Part shown: piece after piece, positions 58,773 to 64,000 of the stretch
Layout: each line of letters opens with the position of its first letter
Numbering within the stretch: position 1 is the first letter of the stretch
Source of the DNA: Hydrogenophaga sp040372165
Lineage (GTDB): Bacteria > Pseudomonadota > Gammaproteobacteria > Burkholderiales > Burkholderiaceae_C
Direction of reading: 5' to 3'
Assembly (NCBI RefSeq): GCF_040372165.1
Contig: NZ_BAABWG010000004.1
Coordinates: 372,001-436,000 of the forward strand
Length of the DNA stretch: 64,000 nucleotides
Position numbers and translations under genes: made by a program
The notes under the pieces: generated by a model
Seen by the model: only the letters and a program-made list of their open reading frames with translations
Told to the model about the DNA's origin: nothing
The model's database searches: none

Positions 58773-59213
58773 CTATAGCCAGCGCCGGGTTCTGTTCTTG
58801 TAATCGAGGAAACGCTGGCCGAATTTTTGCATCATCCGCAGTTCCTCGTGGCGTATGTACCAGCGGTCACAACAAATGAGAAATGCCAGAACAACGGGAA
58901 TGCCAACCCACGAGGACTGCCATAGCGCGATACCAGCGAGCATGAGGGTGAAACCAAGATACATGGGGTTTCGGCTGATGGCGAAGACACCAGTCGTGAG
59001 CATGACACCCGGCTCATCGAAGGTGTAGATGTTGGTTTTTGCCTTTGAGAATTGGACTCGTGCGGTGATCAGCAGAAGTGCACCGATAGCCATGAGTGGC
59101 CACCCCAGGTGCTGGAAAGGCTCGGGCAACCTGGGTTCCGGCAGAATGGTTTCCAAGGCGACATTGGTCGCGGCAAGTATCACGAACAGCAACGGCGGGA
59201 GCAGCTTTTGCAT
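58773..59213 (-). CDS. Isoprenylcysteine methyltransferase-family membrane protein
   Basis: A 146-residue protein with four to five membrane helices and the ICMT/PEMT C-terminal signature: GVFAISRNPMYLGFTLMLAG and EELRMMQKFGQRFLDY. These are membrane methyltransferases of unknown bacterial substrate. The ATG at 59213 is 14 bp from the divergent TetR gene. Confidence 0.85.
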   Translation of the reverse strand: MQKLLPPLLFVILAATNVALETILPEPRLPEPFQHLGWPLMAIGALLLITARVQFSKAKTNIYTFDEPGVMLTTGVFAISRNPMYLGFTLMLAGIALWQSSWVGIPVVLAFLICCDRWYIRHEELRMMQKFGQRFLDYKNRTRRWL

Positions 59214-59227
59214 GGACAAGAGACCTC

Positions 59228-59998
59228 ATGAGTGAGAGCAATAGACGCAAGAAGGAAATGAGTGCAGAAAGCGTATCGCTGCGCTCGATCTCTGCCAACT
59301 CGCCGGCTCCTGCGACGGCGACGGGGCCCCGTTTGCCGCGGCGTGTGCCATCTCAGGCGCGATCTGTGGCGCTGGTGGACGCCATTCTTGAGGCGTCAAC
59401 TCGCGTTTTCGATTTGCGAGGATTTGATGGCGCGACGACCAACGAGATGGCCGATGTGGCTGGGGTGAGCGTTGGCAGTCTTTACCAGTACTTTCCCGAC
59501 AAGCTGGCGATCCTCACGGCTTTGCATGAGCAACATGTTCGGCAAACCATGTCGTCAGTGGCCGCGGTCATGGAGGAAGCGCTCGCGTCCAAGCCTGTCT
59601 TGCCGCTGCGTGAGGTGCTCAGGAAGGCGGTACGAAGCAGCCTGGACTTGCATACAGAAAGGCTCTCGCTGCAGCGTGTTTTGCATCAGCAATATCCCCA
59701 TCTGGCCTATCCGGTGGGTGAAAGCGCTGCGAAGCACGAACTGCTGCAATTGGTGACGGAATGGCTTCAGCGCCATGCGTCCAACACCGCCGATACGTCG
59801 GAGCTCGACGTTGATTGGCTGACAATGGCGGAAACCCTCTTGACCATGGCTGAGAGCTTGGTTCATTCGGCAGTGCTGGGCAGGATGGGAGAGCAGGAGG
59901 GTTCTTTTCTGAGGGCAGAAGAGAACATTGTGAGTGCTTTGGCCGGCTACCTCAGCGATCAGGGCTGGGGCTCGTTCCAAAACGGGGTGCACCCATGA
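59228..59998 (+). CDS. TetR-family regulator
   Basis: A 256-residue regulator. The N-terminal ~45 residues are a basic Ser/Pro-rich tail; the TetR helix-turn-helix follows (FDGATTNEMADVAGVSVGSL, then YQYFPDKLAI), then the helical ligand domain. It is divergent from the ICMT-like gene (14-bp gap between starts), its likely target. Confidence 0.9.
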   Translation: MSESNRRKKEMSAESVSLRSISANSPAPATATGPRLPRRVPSQARSVALVDAILEASTRVFDLRGFDGATTNEMADVAGVSVGSLYQYFPDKLAILTALHEQHVRQTMSSVAAVMEEALASKPVLPLREVLRKAVRSSLDLHTERLSLQRVLHQQYPHLAYPVGESAAKHELLQLVTEWLQRHASNTADTSELDVDWLTMAETLLTMAESLVHSAVLGRMGEQEGSFLRAEENIVSALAGYLSDQGWGSFQNGVHP

Positions 59999-60039
59999 GC
60001 CGATGAGAAAGCTGGAGGGCCGTCAGGTGCTGTTGGGGT

Positions 60040-61173
60040 ATGCAAGAAGGGAAAAGAGTGAGAGATGTTTGGGGCTTACTGCGTGGATTGATGCTTGGGG
60101 TTTGTGTCCTGTCGTTGGCCGGGTGTGTGTTCTTTCCGGACAAAGCCAGTTCTTTGACTGTCTCGGGTGTCGTGGTCGACAAGGAGACTGGCGTACCCGT
60201 CGCAGACGCTCAAGTCACGGCCTGGAGTCGCCGCAGCTATCTCCTTCTGCCTGGCATGGCCCCGCTTCGTTCTGGGTACACGCGAACAAATGAAGCGGGA
60301 GAGTTTCAGTTGACAGTGCAGGACCATCCGGCGATAGACCTCCACGTCGACGGCGCTGATCGAAAAAGGTCTGTGGCCTATGTGGCGGCAGAAGACCTGG
60401 AGAACATCCGGATTACCTTGCCTAACGAGCTCGGCAGGGTCAACGACTGGCCGCGCGGAGACGAAATGAAGCCAGCAGGATGTACGCCTCGGTTTCCGAG
60501 AGCGCCATCTGCTCAGGCCAAGGAACCATCTTCAGCGACTGGCGAACGCAAGGCAGAGGGGCTCACCATTACGCCGCAAGGCCGGTGCACACAATCGTCT
60601 ACACATCAAGGCATTGAAGTCAAATGTCGTGACGTCATCTATCGAAAGCAGGAGAACGCCGTGAACCAATGGACGACAGATTTACCGCCCGTTTTGAAAG
60701 CCTTGCACCAACTGGACTTCTCTGTGTTCGAGTCCATCGACTATGAACCTCTGGATCGTTTCCATTCGCCACAAGAAAACCTCTCCTGGTTCCAGGCCTG
60801 GACGGGCAACAACGAAGTGGATGGTGCGCAGTTCAGAGTCTTTGCCGAGGACGGTACCGGTGGATACACCGCGTTCTGGCTGGCCCGACCGGGCGCGCCG
60901 ATGGATGAGCAGCCTATCGTCTTCCTCGGTTCGGAGGGTGAGCGCGGCGTGGTGGCGCGCAACCTGGACGAATACCTCTGGTTGCTGGCAGGGGGTGTCG
61001 GGCCGCTTGAGGCGGTGGAGTATGGAGGCGATGGTGGACGGCGCAACCCACAGTTGGCAGCATTCGCCAAAGCTCAGGCCCGTGCAGCGGACATGTCAGC
61101 TGATGATGTGCTGCGAAAGGCGAAAGCCGCCTACCCCAATTTCTCCACATACATCGACGGCTTGTGCCGCTAA
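60040..61173 (+). CDS. Lipoprotein with carboxypeptidase-regulatory and SUKH-like domains
   Basis: A 377-residue protein. A signal peptide ends in lipobox LSLAGC; residues ~40-130 form a CarboxypepD_reg/transthyretin-like domain (VSGVVVDKETGVPVADAQVT). The C-terminal ~140 residues resemble the SMI1/KNR4 (SUKH) fold (PIVFLGSEGERGVVARNLDE, then YLWLLAGG). SUKH proteins are often toxin immunity proteins; on an exported lipoprotein the role would be different. The domain call is by pattern. Confidence 0.6.
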   Translation: MQEGKRVRDVWGLLRGLMLGVCVLSLAGCVFFPDKASSLTVSGVVVDKETGVPVADAQVTAWSRRSYLLLPGMAPLRSGYTRTNEAGEFQLTVQDHPAIDLHVDGADRKRSVAYVAAEDLENIRITLPNELGRVNDWPRGDEMKPAGCTPRFPRAPSAQAKEPSSATGERKAEGLTITPQGRCTQSSTHQGIEVKCRDVIYRKQENAVNQWTTDLPPVLKALHQLDFSVFESIDYEPLDRFHSPQENLSWFQAWTGNNEVDGAQFRVFAEDGTGGYTAFWLARPGAPMDEQPIVFLGSEGERGVVARNLDEYLWLLAGGVGPLEAVEYGGDGGRRNPQLAAFAKAQARAADMSADDVLRKAKAAYPNFSTYIDGLCR

Positions 61174-61178
61174 GACGC

Positions 61179-61706
61179 ATGACTTTTGCTTTGCTCATCA
61201 TCGATGTTCAAAAGGCGATTTGTATTGGCGCTGACGCTGCACATGATGTGGAGAGCGTGATTCAACGGCTGAACAACGTGGCCTCAGTCGCCCGCCAAAG
61301 GCAGTGGCCCGTGGTGTTCATTCAGCATGAGGAGCCGGAAGGAGCGTTCGCAGTGGAAAGCGAGGGGTGGCAGCTCGATGACAGGCTCGCCGTCACCCCT
61401 GGCGACATACGAGTTCGCAAGACGGCATGTGACGCCTTCCTCAGAACGGAACTGCAGGCTGTGCTGAAGCTCAATGGCGTGGAGCGTCTGGTCATTGGTG
61501 GCCTGCAGTCTGAGTTCTGTGTGGACTCAACGGTGCGCGCTGCGCTTGCCGGAGGTTACCCAGTCACCCTGGTGGCGGACGGTCATTCCACCATGGACAA
61601 CGGCGTGATGACAGCCAGCCAGATCGTCGCGCACCACAACCGAACGCTCTCCAATATCAGTAGCTTCGGACCTAGCGTTACGCTAGCGAAAGCTGCCGAC
61701 ATTTGA
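61179..61706 (+). CDS. Isochorismatase-family cysteine hydrolase
   Basis: A 175-residue hydrolase: D in ALLIIDVQKAI, K in RVRKTACDAF and the nucleophile Cys in GGLQSEFCVDSTVRAAL form the usual D-K-C triad. Substrates in this family are amides such as nicotinamide or N-carbamoyl compounds. It starts 6 bp after the lipoprotein gene. Confidence 0.88.
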   Translation: MTFALLIIDVQKAICIGADAAHDVESVIQRLNNVASVARQRQWPVVFIQHEEPEGAFAVESEGWQLDDRLAVTPGDIRVRKTACDAFLRTELQAVLKLNGVERLVIGGLQSEFCVDSTVRAALAGGYPVTLVADGHSTMDNGVMTASQIVAHHNRTLSNISSFGPSVTLAKAADI

Positions 61707-61756
61707 GACCAGGGGGTGCCCGATTGATTCTTTGCTTGCACGTCGGATAAATGGTA

Positions 61757-61785
61757 TTGACACATATCGTATGTACACATACGAT
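61757..61785 (+). promoter_or_regulatory. mobA promoter with overlapping MarR-type operator
   Basis: TTGACA (61757-61762), 17-bp spacer, TACGAT (61780-61785). ATCGTATGT-AC-ACATACGAT (61766-61785), a 9-bp-arm perfect inverted repeat, covers the spacer and the -10, so a bound dimer would block RNA polymerase. The MarR-like protein encoded at 63871 is the probable ligand-released repressor. Confidence 0.8.
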
Positions 61786-61846
61786 TGGTCATCTGCCGAC
61801 GGATGATGTGCGTCCGGGGCTGGCAACCCACCCAAGGAGACAACCC

Positions 61847-63760
61847 ATGCAGTTCTACAAAGACGGCTTTCGTGGCGGCAACCCGGACATCAAGCAAGCG
61901 GCGCCCAACCGGCGCAACCGGGGCATCAATGAGCCGCTGCCGGAAAAGGTGGATGTGCTGATCTCCGGCACCGGCCCGGCGGGTCTTTGTCTGGCGGCGC
62001 AGCTCTCGCAGTTCCCCGAGATCGAAACCATGATCGTCGAGCGCATGCCGTCCAACATCATCAAGGGCAAAGCAGACGGCATCAACACGCGCACGATGGA
62101 AATGTTCCAGGCCTTTGGCTTTGCGGACAAAGTCAAGCGCGAGACCTACTGGGTCAACCAGACGAACTTCTGGATGCCCGACCCAGCCTATCCGGCGAAC
62201 ATCAAACGCGTCGGCCGGGTGCAGGACGTGGCCGATGACAGCTCCGAGATGCCGCACATTCTCATCAACCAGGCGCGGCTGCACGAGCTGTTTCTGGAGG
62301 TGATGCAGAACTCGCCCTCCCGGCTCGCGCCGGACTACGGCTGGGAAGTCGTGGATGTGAAGGTAGACGCTGATGCCACCGAATACCCGGTCACGGTGAC
62401 GCTCAAGGATTCAAGCGGCATCAACTGGTGGGCGACGCGCACGGTGCGCGCGAACTATGTGGTGGGCTGCGATGGCGCGCACTCGGCAGTGCGCAAGTCC
62501 ATTGGCGGTGTGCTGCACGGCGACGCGGCGCACCAGGCCTGGGGCGTGATGGACATCCTGGCCAATACCGATTTTCCGGATGTGCGCCAGAAATGTCTGA
62601 TCTCTTCCGCCAGCGAAGGCAACGTGCTGATCCTGCCGCGCGAAGGTGGCTACGTGTTCCGCATGTATGTGGAGCTGGACAAGCTCAAGGAAGGCGAGAA
62701 GGCGGCCAGCAAGAAGTTCACCCAGGATGACATGATCGCGGCGGCCAACCGGATCATTCACCCCTATGCCCTGGACGTGAAGGAAGTGGTGTGGTGGTCC
62801 ATTTATGACATTGGTCACAGCATCACCGACAAGTTCGATGACGTGCCCGAAGGTTCCAAGCGGAACCCGCGGGTGTTCACGGCTGGCGACGCTTGCCACA
62901 CCCATTCGCCCAAAGCCGGCCAGGGCATGAACGTGTCCATGCAGGACACCTTCAACCTGGGCTGGAAGCTGGTGCATGTGCTCACCGGCCGTGCAGATGC
63001 CAGCCTGCTGCGCAGCTACTCCAGGGAGCGACAGACGGAAGCCAAGCGCCTGGTGGAGACGGACCATGAATGGGCACGCATCATGTCGGCACCGACCACG
63101 GAAGCCGAGCGCAACGGTACCGAGGAACCGCGCATCATTCGCCAGTTCAAGGCCAACCTGGAGTTCACCGGTGGAACCGCGGTGAAGTACGACCCATCCA
63201 CCCTGTTTGCAGATGGCAAGCACCAGGCCTTGGCCAAGGGCGAGGAAATCGGGCGCCGCTTCCATTCGGCGCCGGTGGTGCGTTTGTCGGACGCCAAGCA
63301 GATGCAATTGGGCCATGCGGCTGAGGCCGATGCTCGCTGGCGGCTGTACCTCTTTGCCGGCAAGAGCGATACGGGTAAGCCAGGCACGACCATGCATGAG
63401 CTGGCCAACTGGCTGGAGACTGCTTCGGACTCCCCCGTGACCCGGCACACCAGGCCAGGCGAAGACGTGGATGCCATCATCGACGTGCGAGCAGTCTTCC
63501 AGGCCACCTTTGATCAGCTGGCGTACGAAACCATGCCGCCGTTGTTCAAGCCCAGGACGGGAAAGCTGGGTTTGCAGGACCATGAGAAGATCTTCTGCGT
63601 GGACCACAAAGGCGTCGGGGACATCTACGAGATGCGCGGCATCCACCGCGAGCACGGCTGCATGATCATTGTCCGGCCCGATCAGTATGTGGCCAATGTG
63701 CTGCCACTGGATGCAAGAAGTGACCTGACCAGCTACTTCGCTGGTGTGCTGCGCCAATAG
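61847..63760 (+). CDS. mobA: 3-hydroxybenzoate 4-monooxygenase-like flavoprotein
   Basis: A 637-residue FAD monooxygenase of the phenol-hydroxylase type that would convert 3-hydroxybenzoate to protocatechuate with NADPH and O2. FAD motifs: VLISGTGPAGLCLAAQL, the DG motif VVGCDGAHSAVRKS and FTAGDACHTHSPKAGQGM. The C-terminal thioredoxin-like domain is present. Length and the N-terminus MQFYKDGFRGGNP match MobA of Comamonas. AAGGAG supports the ATG at 61847. A MarR gene follows and an operator precedes it. Confidence 0.9.
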   Translation: MQFYKDGFRGGNPDIKQAAPNRRNRGINEPLPEKVDVLISGTGPAGLCLAAQLSQFPEIETMIVERMPSNIIKGKADGINTRTMEMFQAFGFADKVKRETYWVNQTNFWMPDPAYPANIKRVGRVQDVADDSSEMPHILINQARLHELFLEVMQNSPSRLAPDYGWEVVDVKVDADATEYPVTVTLKDSSGINWWATRTVRANYVVGCDGAHSAVRKSIGGVLHGDAAHQAWGVMDILANTDFPDVRQKCLISSASEGNVLILPREGGYVFRMYVELDKLKEGEKAASKKFTQDDMIAAANRIIHPYALDVKEVVWWSIYDIGHSITDKFDDVPEGSKRNPRVFTAGDACHTHSPKAGQGMNVSMQDTFNLGWKLVHVLTGRADASLLRSYSRERQTEAKRLVETDHEWARIMSAPTTEAERNGTEEPRIIRQFKANLEFTGGTAVKYDPSTLFADGKHQALAKGEEIGRRFHSAPVVRLSDAKQMQLGHAAEADARWRLYLFAGKSDTGKPGTTMHELANWLETASDSPVTRHTRPGEDVDAIIDVRAVFQATFDQLAYETMPPLFKPRTGKLGLQDHEKIFCVDHKGVGDIYEMRGIHREHGCMIIVRPDQYVANVLPLDARSDLTSYFAGVLRQ

Positions 63761-63870
63761 CCTTTGGCCGGCGGGGCGGCCATTAGAATGGCGTAGCAAA
63801 TGCAGGTGCTGGTGGCGCCTGCGTGCCATTTACCATCCACAGCCACAGCCAAACCCCAGCCACGCAAGCC

Positions 63871-64000
63871 ATGGACAGGTTAGAAATGGCCGGACATCTG
63901 ATCCGGCGTTTGCAGCAACAGTCGACACAGGTCTACCAGTCGGTGACGCAGGCCGCGGGGTTCGACCTGACCTCGGTACAGTTTGCCGCGCTGGATGCGA
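63871..64000 (+). CDS. MarR-family regulator, 5' part (runs off the right edge)
   Basis: The first 43 codons (MAGHLIRRLQQQSTQVYQSV, then FDLTSVQFAALDA) are the N-terminal helices of a MarR protein. In Comamonas, MobR, a MarR protein, represses mobA and is released by 3-hydroxybenzoate. Position right after mobA and the palindrome upstream of mobA fit that role. The HTH itself is beyond the window. Confidence 0.8.
   Translation, partial: MDRLEMAGHLIRRLQQQSTQVYQSVTQAAGFDLTSVQFAALDA

Noticed and set aside
62411..63829. Long open frame (472 codons) opposite mobA
   Set aside because: Same reason; mobA on the other strand is well supported over its whole length.

Overview
The window looks like a chromosomal segment of a betaproteobacterium of the Comamonadaceae type. 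The flanks are GC-rich and carry housekeeping genes in an order I associate with that family: a Slt-type lytic transglycosylase, a 5-formyl-THF cyclo-ligase, glmU, a DUF2726 gene, an Lrp/AsnC regulator, glmS, and at the far right a 3-hydroxybenzoate 4-monooxygenase (mobA-like) followed by a MarR-type regulator. This assignment is inference from gene content; no rRNA or other species marker is present.

Layout. 1-12.5 kb: ordinary core genes ending with glmS. 12,563-40,227: a 27.7-kb Tn7-like transposon inserted 24 bp after the glmS stop codon. Its ends read TGTTCT...AGAACA, it is flanked by a 5-bp duplication GGTGC, and it has three TnsB-type repeats at each end. 40.2-40.6 kb: three tandem ~150-bp repeats of the region downstream of glmS, two of which are uninterrupted copies of the target junction. 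40.9-49 kb: small one- or two-gene cassettes, all on the + strand, separated by attC-like sites with no integron integrase in view (a CALIN), one attC being split by an IS1111-group IS110 element. 49-64 kb: core or variable chromosome with a chemoreceptor, lgt, several small lipoproteins, a TetR regulator and the mobA locus.

Inside the transposon, from the glmS side: (i) a complete type II CBASS operon on the - strand (HNH-SAVED effector, CD-NTase, E2-E1 fusion, JAB peptidase), with a divergent XRE repressor and ImmA/IrrE peptidase (CapH/CapP-like) and a perfect inverted-repeat operator between them; (ii) the transposition module: a TnsD-like gene, a small autoregulated HTH gene and a second TniQ gene on the + strand, convergent with an overlapping tnsA-tnsB-tnsC operon on the - strand; (iii) a strong promoter plus terminator that bound a candidate ~85-nt RNA; (iv) a translationally coupled HAD and metallophosphoesterase pair; (v) a tightly overlapping nine-gene biosynthetic operon (2OG oxygenase, keto-acid methyltransferase-like enzyme, class I aminotransferase, ornithine-type aminotransferase, arginase-like ureohydrolase, MFS exporter, N-methyltransferase-like enzyme, FAD amine oxidase, pyrroline-5-carboxylate reductase).

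The biosynthetic operon is the most novel-looking part. Its enzymes form a chemically consistent route from arginine through a C-methylated keto-arginine to a methyl-ornithine, a methyl-pyrroline carboxylate and a methyl-proline-like product that is then modified and exported. This pathway is inference from enzyme families, not proof. The element thus combines transposition, anti-phage defence and a small-molecule pathway in one unit fixed at the glmS attachment site.
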